Source: Dermatemys mawii
Lineage: Eukaryota > Chordata > Testudines > Dermatemydidae
DNA: 64,000 nt
NCBI GenBank assembly: GCA_007922305.1
Contig: ML677344.1
Span: 270,140-334,139 of the forward strand
Reading direction: 5' to 3'
The notes under the pieces are model-generated. The model worked only from the letters and a program-made list of their open reading frames with translations, was not told the origin of the DNA and searched no databases. Positions 46,104 to 57,868 of this stretch are shown here, in pieces. The translations under genes were made by a program, and so were the position numbers. Within the stretch, counting starts at the first letter, position 1. Each line of letters begins with the position of its first letter.

Positions 46104-46510
46104 ACTGAGCAGGAAGGGGCTGCTGAGCAATCAGGAAGCAGAGGATGCAGGAGAGGATTTCTGAGTAACTTAGACAGCATGCGTGTGGGGGCTTTGTGTT
46201 TGCTGGCATGGGAACTCCACCTCTTACTCACAGGGATCAATACACCGTCCCCCACACAAACTAAGCGCTGCTGGCCGGAAGGTGATCTTGGCCACGACCT
46301 TGTCCTCACTCGGCCCCGTGTGTGTTACGCATGAGTGTGTAGGATCCTTGCTCCTTCTCTTCTTGTGCTGGACCATCTTCCCTTTATTACTGATACCCCC
46401 AGCCACAACCATGGACATTCTTTTTGCAGGAACAAATAGAATTGCGGGGTCCGAACATTGGAGAACCTATCCCAATTTGTTTAACAATACCACTGTGATA
46501 CTTTGTACAA
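46104..46510 (+). other. 3' flank of gene B
   Basis: Colinear with 19793-20197; non-coding. Confidence 0.75.
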
Positions 46511-49145
46511 TGGGGGAACAGCCCACACCGCCATGTTCATCCTTATAATATGAGTGTGTGGTATCCAAAGCAAATTTTGCTATGTTGGGTGTCTTTGCAA
46601 GGCTCCTGATGCACTGAGCCTTGTTGTTATAATGATGCTATAGGTTGTAATTTCATGTATATAGTTACGAGGCTGCATATGTGTCCTTGTGGCTTAAAAC
46701 AAGCCCAAGGAAAACTCTCCAAGATCAGCGAGGAACGTCACAGTGGCACTGCAAGCAGAGTGTATGTGCAGCTTGTTACTCCTAGTGAAGTTCACATGTT
46801 AAGCACTGATAGTCATGACTTTAAGTGGGGCGTAAGTTCAGTGGCTAAGAACAGTTGGGAGGAAGTCTAGATCAACCACTGGCACCCAGGCACACAGCCT
46901 GTGACCAAGGCTTTGAGAAGGAACTGTGTGACTGACCTCCTGGAGGGGAGCAGTCACGCAGCTGACTTCTCAGTGACAGAGAAAGGAGTGATGGAGGGGA
47001 CCTCAATCCAGGTCCCAGTTTTTCAGGCAGCTATTTTTTATATGTTTTTCAAAAGTAACCATGTCTCTTTACCTCAAGATACAGCTCCAATGTATGTGAC
47101 AGCAGAGGAATTGAGACCAGGAAATTGCCAGGTGGTGGTTTGTGAGAACACAAATGACACAACTGATAAATAAGGGGGCGTTTTACCTCAGGCCAGTGAG
47201 ACACCAACAGCTGTTATGGGAAAGCTGCTGGGAAAAGCTGACTGATCAATGGGTAAACACACCTAACCCAGAGAGCACAGATCACAGCCCTCTAGGGGGC
47301 AGGGTAGGACTCAGTGTTGGGAGAGCCAAACACAGGGTAACCCCAAAAAGGGAGCTGGATTTTTTGCAGATGTACAGTCCTGGGATTGGGTGACAACTCC
47401 CCAAAGGGCCAGCCAAAATGCAGGCTCTCCCTAAACTCCCATCTTGCCAGACCCTGAGGTACCAAAATCCCAGAAACATAATTAAAACAAAAACCCAGGC
47501 AGAGGGGAACACTGGAGGGAAAAGCTAGTGATTCACTACATGAGAGAGAGTCAAAGACCATGATAGGCAATGAATGAACCAACCTCAAACCAGACTGTCT
47601 GAACAGAGGGCATGGTATCATAAAGGTATTTGTAAACACCCATCTGTGATAAAAATGTTGGCATTAATGTTAACACTTAGTATTAGAATTTTGATACTGA
47701 TGTTAAAACTTATGACAACGCTACTTCTCTGTTAATTCCTGTAAACAGATTTAAAGCTTATCACAGCAGAGAAACCAGAATAAACCTGGTTTGATGTGTG
47801 TGAATGGGGGAACGAAGGCACACCGCCTCATGGCCTTGATGGCTAGACACTAAGAGAACTATAACACAAACTCCACACTTCTTTCTTTTCTTACATGGAA
47901 ATTATACCCATAAAGGGAAGGGGGAACCTAGTAGCAGATGTTCTGTCCAGGAAAGAGGACCCTGGGCGCACTGACTTGGAGCTAGTCAGTGACTAACCCT
48001 CTTGCAGTGAACTAAGGAGGGTGCTTTGACACTAGGTACCTCGGGGGAACACCCTGCACCCCCACATTCATCCTTATATTATGATTGTGTTGTATCCAGT
48101 ACAAAGTTTGTCATGTTGGGTGTCTTCGGGAGGCTCATGATGCACTGAGCATTGTTGTTACGGTAATGTTATAGGTTGTAATTTCACATATATAGTTATG
48201 AAGCTCAAAATGTGTCCTTGTGGCTTAAAACAAGCCCAATCAAAACTCTCCAAGAGCAGAGGGGCAGTTCACACCTCATCAGGGCAGGTATGAGACAAAC
48301 CCAGCCCAGCCTCACAGGAACAAAGAACACTGGCCTAGGCAGCAACAAAGGATCTGTTGGACTTTCAGATGAGTCACATCCCTTCCTTTGATCAGTTTGG
48401 GACTGTGATGAGGTCATGTTCACCTGACTCTGAAAGAGGAGGTGCAAAGTTAAGAGGGGAGAACGAACATGATAAAAGGGAGAAAGGTTTGCCATGCTCT
48501 TCTTCTCTCTGCCACCTCCATCTACAGCAGGGTTCTTCAAACTTTTTCCTCCGTGGCCACTTTTCGTGGAGGAAAAAGTCACGCAGCCCCTGGGCAGGTA
48601 TTTCCACCGAATTGCTGCTGCAGAAAACATAAACTTCCACTTTCCGCGACGGTATTTCAGCGGTACTAAAATAGATCGCCTGGGAGTTCGGCAATCTCTC
48701 GGATGGGATCGGCAGTGGCTCCGGGGTCTCGCGCACACTTGGGGGTGGTCTCGCACTCCTGTGGGGGTGCGTGCACCCCGGTTTGAAGACCACTGATCTA
48801 CAGACACCACTACCAAGCAACTGATGTGCTGACCAAAGGGGAGAGCCTGGCTGAAGGGCAACTGGCCAGTCTGTGGTGAGAAGCATCTAAGTTTGTAAGG
48901 ACACTGAAAGTGTGAAGATCAGCTTAGAATGCATTTTGCTTTTATTTCATTTGACCAAATCAGACTTCTTGTTCTTTGACTCATAATCACTTTAAATCTA
49001 TCGTTTGTAGTTAACAAATTGGTTTGTTTATTCCACATGAAGCAGTTCACTTCATCTGAAGAATGTCAGAGACTCCCCTTGGGATAACAAGCCTGGTACA
49101 TGTCAATTTCTTTGTTTAATTGACGTACTCATATAAGCTCGCAGG
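46511..49145 (+). mobile_element. Ty3/Gypsy relic (copy B)
   Basis: Same element as copy A, but with a deletion of roughly 0.85 kb at about 46865 that removes gag (compare 57560-58400 in copy C). The RNase H end reads NLVADVLSRKEDPG near 47926, the best preserved of the three. The 3' LTR begins near 48025, where the first bases read TTTGACAC instead of TGTGACAC. A hAT element (48528-48795) interrupts this LTR. Confidence 0.85.
48528..48795. mobile_element. 268-base hAT element inside the Gypsy LTR
   Basis: Starts CAGGGTTCTTCAAAC and ends with the complementary CAGTGGTCTTCAAAC. It has a perfect 8-base duplication, ATCTACAG (48520-48527 and 48796-48803). Copies A (near 23032) and C (near 59882) carry a single uninterrupted atctacag. 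The insertion therefore came after the Gypsy copies separated. Confidence 0.97.
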
Positions 49146-49814
49146 ACTGGAGTGATCTACCAGATCATCCGTCCAGATCGCACCATTGGAACGTCACAAC
49201 CACACATCAGAACAATGCGTCAGATTGAGTGAGAGGGACGAGAAAGGGTGTATCTTCCTCAAAGGGCACTTCGAAACTCCCCACATCCTCACCGAAGTGA
49301 TCTCAGGCACAAAGTATTCAATGTTCACTTTCTGATACTGACAATAAGTAAATGAACCAGAGTATTGTCTCTCTCTGTGTTTGGGGGGGTGGGGAATAAA
49401 ATCCTCAGTAAGAAACTTCTAGTATTTCATTACAAGTTAAAACAATACATGCTGTTTCAGTATTTTCTTATCAACACATTTGACTAGTACCAGAAACCAG
49501 GAGACAGAAAAGATAGATAATCTAACAACAAAAAAATAAAAAAAACAGGGAGTGAGACAAAACAGAGAGTTGTTGACATTAAGGCTCCATTTTACAGGGA
49601 GTGAAGGACATTTGGTAAAAGATGTTTAGAATGCAGCTCTCGCTCAGGGTCGGCAAGAGTGCAGATTCATCTGCAACTCTGTTCAGGGACTACCCAGAAT
49701 CCCCTGGATCAATTCTTGGGCCTAACAATATTATGTGGTAAAGACAGTTCTACATGTGAATTCAGGTGATCACTGCCTGAATTTGAGGCAGAGTATTTGA
49801 AAGAAGGCTCTAAT
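49146..49814. other. Junction between gene B 3' flank and spacer S3
   Basis: The receptor 3' flank is recognisable to about 49385, then about 340 bases without a copy in this window (A-rich at 49530-49550), and then S3 sequence from about 49730. The CR1 3' end, the GC-rich centre and a whole left arm expected between B and S3 are missing. Confidence 0.65.
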
Positions 49815-50020
49815 TCAGTCTTCCCCAAACATTTGAGGGTTGTGCTCCCACTTATCCCTGTTCATGCACTCCCCCGACCCACCCAGAGCTGGGTAAGGAG
49901 CAGGGCTGTGGCTTGGGAGTGGGGGAACAATGCAAGCAGGTGTGTATGGGGGTTGAGGCTGCGGGTGGGAGTAGAGCTGCAGCTGAGCTGTGGTAGGGGT
50001 GAGAAGCCGGCCAGTGGTGT
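49815..50020. mobile_element. Truncated hAT element in S3
   Basis: Left 200 bases of the element found complete at 11426-11978 and 38418-38972. Sequence jumps at about 50020 from the middle of the hAT to the position equivalent to 39640, a deletion of about 1 kb that also removes the second hAT. Confidence 0.85.
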
Positions 50021-50553
50021 GGTGCTTTGAATTCTTATACAAATAGCATGATCATCTTCAGCAAACTATACCATTTCCATAAACACCTGACCTGACACAA
50101 GAACAATCATATTTGTTGTTTTTCTCTAGAATGTGTTGCCCAGAACTGCACACAATACTTCAGCTGAGGCCTAATCAGCATGGAGTAGAGCACAATAATT
50201 TCTTGTCTTGTCTTGCTTGCAACACTCCTGCTCATACATCCCAGAATCATTTTTGCTTTTTTGGCAACAGCGTTACACTGTTGACTCATAATTATCTTGT
50301 GATCCACTATGACCCCCAGATCCCTTTCCGCACTACTCTGTCCTAGGTTGTCATTTCCCATTTTGAATGTGTGCAACTCCTAACTGGAGTACTCTGCATT
50401 TGTTCTTATTGAACTTCATCCCAATTACTTCAGACCATTTCTCCATTTTTTCCAGATCATTTTGAATTTTAATCCTATCCTCCAAAGCACTTGCAACCCC
50501 TTCCAGCTTGATGTCATCTGCAAACTTATTAGTGTTCTCTCTATGCCACTATA

Positions 50554-50746
50554 TCATAGAATCACAGAGTTGGAAGGGACCTCAGAAAAATCATCTAAAT
50601 CAACCCAGTGCTCAAAGCAGGACCAGTCCTGTTTTTGCCCCATATCCTTAAATGGCCCTTCAAGGATTGAGCTCACAACCCTGGCTTTAGCAAGTCAATG
50701 CTCAAACCACTGAGCTGTCCGTCCCTCCCTCCTTCCCTTCCTCCCC
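50554..50746 (-). mobile_element. tRNA-derived SINE with CR1 tail
   Basis: Same insertion as 40146-40324, with the A box decayed to ACAGCTCAGTGG and the B box to GCTCAATCC. The head end is C-rich and approximate. Confidence 0.85.
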
Positions 50747-51725
50747 TAAAACTTTGATGAAAATATTGAACACAATCTGATCCAGAACTGATTCCTATGG
50801 GACCCCCCTCATTATGCCCTTCCAGCATGATTGTGAACTATTGATAACTACTCTCTGGGAATGGTTTTGCACCCACCTTAGAGCAGCTCCATCTAGGTTG
50901 CATTTCCCTAGTTTGTTGATGAAAAGGAAAGGACAGACAGTATGAAAAGCTTTACTAAATCAAGATACACCACATATACCTCTTCCCCATCCACAGACTT
51001 GTTCCCCTGTCAACGAAAGCTAACAGGTTGGTTTGACATGATTTGTTCTTGATAAATCCTGCTGACTGTTGCTTATCACCTTGTTATCTTCTAGATGTTT
51101 GCAAATTGATTGCTTAACTATTTGCTCCATTATCTTTCTGGGTACACAAGTTAAGATGACTGGTCTGTAATGTCCTGGGTTGTCCTTAGTCCCCTTTTGG
51201 CATATTGACACCATATTTGCCCTTTTCCAGTCTTCTGGAATGTCTCTTGTCTTCCATGACTTTTCAAAGATAATCGCTAATGGCTCAGATATCTCCTCAG
51301 TCAGCTCTTTGAGTCTTCTTGGAGGTATTTCATCAGGCCCTGGTCACTTGAAGACATCTAATTTTTCCAAGTAATTGTTAACTTGTTCTTTTCCTATTTT
51401 AGCCTCGTTCGATCCTACCTCATTTTCACTGGCATTCACTACATTAGACATCCAATCACCACCAACTTTCTTGGTGAAAACCTAGACAAAGACTCCATTA
51501 AGCACCTCTGCCATTTCCACATTTTCTCTTATTATTTTCCCCCCTCATTGACTAATGGTCCTATCCTGTCCTTGGTCTTCCTCTTGCTTATTGTTACCCT
51601 TTATGTCTCTAGCTAGTTTGATCTCATTTTGTGCCTTGGCTTTTCTAATTTTGTACCTACACACTAGGGGGATGATCTCCTGGTTAAGCCAGGGTGGTCT
51701 CTTGCCATACTTCCTATCTTTCCTA

Positions 51726-52160
51726 TGTGGAAACAGGGTTAAAGGGACTTAAATATAGGCCCGTCAGTTGTAAGAAACAGAGCAATTGTCATGCTAGGTC
51801 ATAGCCTGATATCGCGGGACTTGTGAAAGCAGGGCTCAGGTCAGAAACAAGTGGAAAACAAAAGCACCACAGAGTCAATGATACCTAGCCATGTAGATAG
51901 TAATGTTCTGAGAACAATAGTGAGAAAATATTGGAATAGGCAAGATATAACATAAAAAATACATAGATGTTGTTAATTAGTGCATGCCATGAAAACGGAA
52001 TAAATACTTGTACAGAAACTGCTTGCACTTTGGAGAAACTGAGGCAGAGAGAGACACTCTCTGCCAGCTGTATTTCTTCCCAGGAAATTGCCTACTGAAT
52101 AAAGATGTCTCTGACTTTTTTTCATACCAAACTGAGAGAGAAGGCCTGTTTTCTTCCACA
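51726..52160 (+). mobile_element. ERV-like solo LTR in S3
   Basis: Orthologue of 40997-41429: TGTGGA to TTCCACA, flanked by CCTA (51722-51725) and CTTA (52161-52164). Non-coding. Confidence 0.87.
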
Positions 52161-52990
52161 CTTACACAGTGGGAGAGTTTGCTATTGTGCTCTTAATAAT
52201 GTCTCTATGAAAAACTGTGAACTGTCTTCTATTGGTTTTCACCTTAGACTTTCTTCCCATGGGATCTTACCTACCATTTCCCTGAGTCTCCCTTCTTGAA
52301 ATCCATTCTCTTTATTTTGTTGTTCTCCCTCCTACCATTCCTTGGAATCATGAATGCTACCATTTCATGATCACTTTCACCCAAGCTACCTTCAATTTTC
52401 AAATGCTCAGCCAGTTCCTCCCTATTTGTCAAAATCAAATCTAGAACAGTCTCTTCCCTAGCAGCTGTCTCCACCTTCTGAAATAAAAAATTGTCTCCAA
52501 TACATTCCAAGAACTTATTGGATATCCTGTGCCCTGCTGTTTTATTTTCCCAAAAGATGTCTGGATAGTTGAAATGCCCCATCACCACCTGTGCTTTGGA
52601 TGATTTTGTTCCTTGTTCAAATAAAACCTCATTTACCTCTTCTTCCTGGTCTGGTGGTCTGTAGTAGACTTGACCATGATGTCACCCTTGTTTTTTACCC
52701 CCTTTATCCTTATCCGAGACTTTCAGCAAGCCAGTCTCCTATTTCCATCTCAACCTCAGTCCAAGTGTTAATATATAAAGCTAAAACTCCCTTTTTCCCG
52801 TCTGTCCTTTCTAAGTAAGCTATATCCTTCTAGAACAATATCCCATTCATGTGTTTTATCTAAGTCTTTGTAATACCAACTATGTCGTAGTTGTGTTTAT
52901 TTATTAGCATTTTGAGTTCTTCCTGCTTATTCCCCATACCTCTTGCATTGGTATTGACACCTAAGAAACTGATTTGATTCCTCCCCACCC

Positions 52991-54299
52991 TTAGTTTTTA
53001 AATAAAGAGTTCATTTAAGTAACTTAAATCTTCTTTTATAAAGGAAGCCAGTAAAAGTGCTCACGAGGGATACAGTCCTGGAGAGGAAAGACAGCAGCTT
53101 TTCTATGAATCCTAGGCAGAGAGCCAGGAAGCAAGAAAACTTGATTTCAAAGGCTCTGATACATGGATGTACTAGAAGGGTTCAGTTAGGTGACTTGTTT
53201 AAATATTTTATGTGTCCTCTTCTCTCCTCATTCCTCTGGATGACTTTTTGTTTGATTTTTTCTTATTGGTTTTTCCCTCTAATATAACATACAAATTATT
53301 TTATGACACCACATTTTACTCTTTATTTCTGGAAACAGAACACAGCTCAGAGCTCATATTACTTTAGATCTCTACATCAAGCCCCGTTGAATCATAGCCC
53401 CCACCAAACGTATCTCTCCAGTGACCCAACTGTCAACTACCACCTGAGGAGTAAAGTCAGCAGGGTGGCATTAGGAGGTATAAATACTCTCACCCAGTTG
53501 ATTCTGGCCAAATGGAGAGTTCTGCAGTCTCACTTCAGCATGTGCTGAGACGGAAGAAGACACAGCCAGGGTTCAGGTGAGCTGGGGCAGTTTATATTAA
53601 AGCTAATGAAGGATCAATCTAAATAGAAGATTTTTAAAGAAAAAAAGAAATCTTTGGGCCAAATCTACTAGTGTAATACTGGAATGACTCTTGATTTATA
53701 ACTGTATAAGTGAGATTGGTCATTTAGAAGAGACTTCTTTAATTCCATCAAAAAACAAAAAAATCTATGTGAAGAAACCGCTGAGTATTCAAAAGATCAG
53801 GAGGATTCGGTTTACCCACACAGAGAGCCATAGTTCCCTCATCACGTTCAATTGCATTGTGAGAGACTCTTTACCGTGTAATTCTGTTTTCATGGGAGAT
53901 TTCAGTCTGAGGCACATATGTTTTGGCAGAGAGACAAGTAATGACTAAGACAGGGAAGTCCCATTAAACAATCTGAATTTCTTGCTAAACTGAGCTCACT
54001 TGAACAACATTGAGTTGCTTACAACTAAATGAGAGGTCCTACACTGAAGAACCAAGACCCTAGATCACAGTTACAAGACGCGGAGGGCTATGTTTTAGAA
54101 AACACTGATTCAAAAAAAAACTCAGAGTGATGAGGTATAATGAGCTGTGCATGAGGTCCCACTACGGTGTGGAGATGGAGGGAACAAATGTCGTCCTTGA
54201 ATGTATAAGCAGGGGAATACAGAGTAGAAATAGAGAAGCGTATGGCTTGGAGTGACCATCACTGGACACCGTTTCTAGGTCCAGTATCCACACTTTGAA
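52991..54299. other. Distal 5' flank of gene C
   Basis: Colinear with 42290-43589. No gene recognised. Confidence 0.75.
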
Positions 54300-54800
54300 A
54301 AGGTTGTTAACAGATTGAAAAGTGTTCAGGAAAGAGTTAAAACAATGATTTCAGATCTGGAAAATGTAGCTTATAGTCAGAGACTGAAGAAGCTCAGTCT
54401 ATTTGGTTTATCTGAAAGAAGGTTAAAAGGTGACTTGATCATAGTCTTTAAGTCCACAGCTGGGCAGGAATTTCTGAGTGTAAAAGGATCTTTAATCTAA
54501 CAGACAAAGGCAGAATGAGATCCAATGCCTGGGAGCTGAGACTAGACAAACTGAGATTAGAAACAAGGGGCACATTCCTAGAGCAAGGCAAACTAACATT
54601 TGGATCAACTTAGCGAGGGATGTGGTTGGATCACCATCACCTGAAGTTTTTAAATCAAGATTTGACGCCCTTGTCAGCAATATACTATAGCTCCAAGAGA
54701 TGTTATAGACTAGATGCAGAAGTCACCTGGTGAAATTCTGTGCCCTTTGTTATTCAGGAGGTCAGAGCAGGTGAACAGACTGGTCCCGTCTTGCCTTAAA
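54300..54800 (+). pseudogene. CR1 ORF2 C-terminus and 3' end
   Basis: Paralogue of 17265-17770 with QERVKTMISDLENVAYSQRL and a stop after KGSLI. Ends inside the tract identical to 44035-44281. Confidence 0.88.
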
Positions 54801-54804
54801 ATCT

Positions 54805-55560
54805 ATGACTCCATAATAATTTGATCAGAATTTTTTCTCAGTTAATGAAATAATTAATGATTTTGCCAAGAACCTTCAATCAATCTGGCCTGTACCAACT
54901 TGTAATATTTTTCCCTTTGTGAAAATAGTCTCTACATCTCTATTCATTGGGACTATTTAGATCATAAAATATCTTCTCTCCAAAGTCTGTTTTGAATACA
55001 TGACTTTTCTTAAGATCCTTTGGTGAGGGACCTTGTTTAAGGCTTTCTGAAAGTCTAAACACACTATAGTCACTGGATCACCCTTGTCCACATGTCTGTT
55101 ATCTTCCTCAAAGAATTCTACTAGATTACAAAAACCAGGTTGACTCTTCACTATCAAATCTTTTTCATCTCTGTGTTTGGTAATTCTGCTCTGTACTCTT
55201 GGTTCAGCCAGTTTCCCTGGTTCTGAAGTTATGATCACTGGGCTCTACCCAGTGATGACCTCCGGAAGCCTCTTTAAAAATTGGCATCACATTTGTTATC
55301 TGCCAGTATTCTGGGACAGAGGCTGATTTAAGGGATAAGTCACATATGACAGTTAGTAGCTGTGCAATTTGATATCTGAGTTACTTCGGAATTCCTGGGT
55401 CAATCCCATCTGGCCCTGGTGATTTTTTACTGTTTAAAGTATCAGTTTGTCCCAAAACCTCCTCTACTAAGAAGTGGGGCAGTTCCTCAGATTTGTCACC
55501 TAAAATGAACAGCTCATCTGAAGTCGGTGGGGAGTTCTCCCCCTGAATTTAATGGGAGCA
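54805..55560 (-). pseudogene. CR1 reverse transcriptase fragment
   Basis: Paralogue of 17775-18530. The segment encoding KGKSSLxN is deleted here (PGFCNLVEFFEE), and VTIVCLDFQKALNKVPHQ follows. Confidence 0.86.
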
Positions 55561-55853
55561 GGATTAGACTCACAGGCTCTTTGGGTATGTCTGCGCAGCG
55601 AGTAGCAGTTAGTGTCACAGCTCAGGCTGACATACGCAGGCTGATGCTTCTAGGGGTACAACATTAAGAATAGCTGTGGAGATGTTTGTATCATTAGTGT
55701 TATTGCAATATGACTGATGAATTCAACAAGAGGTCAATTCACTTCTTCCAGAGCTAAGATTGGCCCATCGTATGTATTTAATTTACAGGGTCTGTTCATT
55801 CCATTTATTATGTTTTATTGAAAGAAAAGACATTGATGTGAGACTTGCAAAAG

Positions 55854-56801
55854 ATGGCACAACAAGACAACCTGACAGGGTCCAATGGCCTGAGCTCTGA
55901 TCCATCCATGTTCTTCCTGACGGGCATCCCAGGGCTGGAAGCTCTGCACCTCTGGATCTCCATCCCCTTCTGCTCAGCGTACAGCATTGCCCTTCTAGGA
56001 AACTGCACCCTCTTGTATGTTATCAAGAAAGAACCCTCTCTCCACAAGCCCATGTTCTACTTCCTCGCCATGCTGGCCATCATTGACCTGGTTTTATCCA
56101 CAACCACTGTGCCAAAAATCCTGAGCATCTTCTGGTTTAATTCCAGGGAGATCAGCTTTAACGCCTGCCTGGTGCAGATGTTTTTCCTTCACTCATTCTC
56201 CATCATGCAGTCTGCTGTGCTGCTGGCCATGGCCTTCGACAGGTACGTGGCCATATGCAACCCCCTGAGGTACACCACCATCCTGACCAATTCAGTGATT
56301 GCAAAGATCGGGCTGGTGGCTTTGTCCCGAGCTGTTCTGTTCGTGGCCCCTGTGCCCTTCCTCCTTCAGAGGCTGCCCTTCTGTGGGTCTCACATCATAT
56401 CCCATTGCTACTGTGAGCACATGGCCATGGTCAATCTGGCTTGTGCCAATACCATTTTAAATAACATCTATGGGATTATCATAACCGCCTTCATTGTGGG
56501 GTTAGATCTGATGTTCATCTCCCTATCATACATCAAGATCTTGAGGGCTGTCTTAAGCCTGGCATCTAGGGAAGAGCAGCTCAAGGCTATGGGCACCTGT
56601 GGATCTCACCTTTGCGCCATCTCAGTGGTCTACACACCAGTGGTTCTCTCCTCAATAATTCACAGGTTCGGGCACCATGTCACCCCTCATGTACACATCC
56701 TGCTGGCCAATTTCTACCTCCTCTTTCCTCCCATGATGAACCCCATCGTGTACGGGGTGAAAACCAAACAGATTCGTGACCGGCTGCTTCTCCTGTTCTA
56801 A
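55854..56801 (+). CDS. Class I odorant receptor, OR52-like, short C-terminus (gene C)
   Basis: An intact single-exon frame of 315 residues. One sequon is at N6 (NLT); N11 is followed by GL and lost. It has LHKPMFYFL, C105, MAFDRYVAIC (126-135), EC2 LPFCGSH and HCYC, ISLSY, KAMGTCGSHL and NPIVYGVKTKQIRDR. The frame stops after LLLLF because the codon aligned with CGA of the RGKSF tail is TAA; five residues are lost, all beyond the palmitoylation-free cytoplasmic helix, so function is probably kept. TM4-EC2 differs most from genes A and B (VALSRAVLFVAPVPFL). ATG at 55854; candidate acceptor AG at 55787-55788. Confidence 0.93.
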   Translation: MAQQDNLTGSNGLSSDPSMFFLTGIPGLEALHLWISIPFCSAYSIALLGNCTLLYVIKKEPSLHKPMFYFLAMLAIIDLVLSTTTVPKILSIFWFNSREISFNACLVQMFFLHSFSIMQSAVLLAMAFDRYVAICNPLRYTTILTNSVIAKIGLVALSRAVLFVAPVPFLLQRLPFCGSHIISHCYCEHMAMVNLACANTILNNIYGIIITAFIVGLDLMFISLSYIKILRAVLSLASREEQLKAMGTCGSHLCAISVVYTPVVLSSIIHRFGHHVTPHVHILLANFYLLFPPMMNPIVYGVKTKQIRDRLLLLF

Positions 56802-57215
56802 CGAAAAGTTACTAGGCTGACCAGGAGGGGGCTGCTGAGTGATCAGGAAGCAGAGGATGCAGGCGAGGTTTTGTGAGTAACTTAGACAGCATGTTGTAGG
56901 GGTTTTGTGTACGCTGGGATGGGAAATTCACCTCCAACTCACAGGGAGCAATAAACTCTCCCCCACACGAGCTTAGCGCTGCAGGCTGGAAGGTGATCTT
57001 GGCCGTTACCTTGTCTTCAGTATGCCCCATGTGTGTTGCGCATGAGTGCGTAGGATTCTTGCCCCTTCTCTTCCTCTGCTGGACCATCTGCCCTTTATTA
57101 CTGATACTCCCAGCCACAACCACGGACATGCATGCCGCAGGAACAAATATGGTTGTGGTATTCGAACTTTGGAGAACCTATCCCAAGTTGTTTAACAATA
57201 CCAGTGTGATACTCT
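56802..57215 (+). other. 3' flank of gene C
   Basis: Colinear with 19793-20197 and 46104-46510; non-coding. Confidence 0.75.
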
Positions 57216-57643
57216 GTACAATGGGAGAACAGCCCACAGCCCCATATTCATTCTTATAATATGATTGTGTGGTATCCAATGCAAAGTTTGCTATGTTGGG
57301 TGTCTTCGGAAGGCTCCTGATGCATTGAGCCTTGTTGTTATAGTGATGCTATAGGTTGTAATTTCATGTATATAGTTATGAGGCTGAATATGCGTCCTTG
57401 TGGCTTAAAACAAGCCCACTGAAAACTCTCCAGGAGCAGCAGGGAACGTCACAGTGGCACTGCAAAGCAGGGTGTTTGTACAGATTGTTACTCCTAGTGA
57501 AGTTCACATGTTAAGCACTGATAGTCGTGATTTTAAGTGGGGCTTAAGTGCAGTGGCTAAGAACTATTGGGAGGAAGTCACAGAGTTGTTATTTTCTGTT
57601 AGTTTATTTCAGGTGAGGGACATAAGCACAAGAAAGCATCAAA

Positions 57644-57868
57644 ATGACGACCAGTGAGGCAGCTACAAAACTAGAGCTGGCCAGAGTCGAAGCGGCAGAG
57701 AAGGAAAAGGACCATGAGTTTCAAATGTGGCAGGTAGAAATGAGGCTCAGAGAAACACCTGTGGCCAGGGAAACTATGGAGGTAGAGGCAGCCAGGGAGG
57801 TGGCCAGAGAGGAGGCTGCACACAGAAGCGCTATGGAAGAGAGAGAAAACACGTGCTGGACATGCTAG
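57644..57868 (+). pseudogene. Gypsy gag N-terminus (copy C)
   Basis: An open frame of 74 codons beginning MTTSEAATKLELARVE, rich in A, E, K and R with a coiled-coil look, as in the gag N-termini of vertebrate Gypsy elements. It ends at a stop without any capsid or zinc-knuckle part. Not expected to be functional. Confidence 0.7.

Larger units (their letters stand above)
50110..52990 (-). pseudogene. CR1 LINE ORF2 relic in S3
   Basis: Third copy of the spacer CR1, with minus-strand pieces VLYSMLIRPQLKYCVQFW (near 50150), VPRKIMEQIVKQSICKHLED (near 51100) and [19 protein letters not shown] (near 52560). Interrupted by the SINE and LTR that are also in S2. Confidence 0.88.

Noticed and set aside
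48205..48886. Frames of 164 and 218 codons across the gene B Gypsy LTR
   Set aside because: They read antisense through a hAT element and LTR and exist only in this copy because of the insertion.
50513..50746. Functional tRNA gene in the SINE head
   Set aside because: A and B boxes are present but the arms do not form a full cloverleaf and the body continues into a CR1 tail, which is SINE structure.
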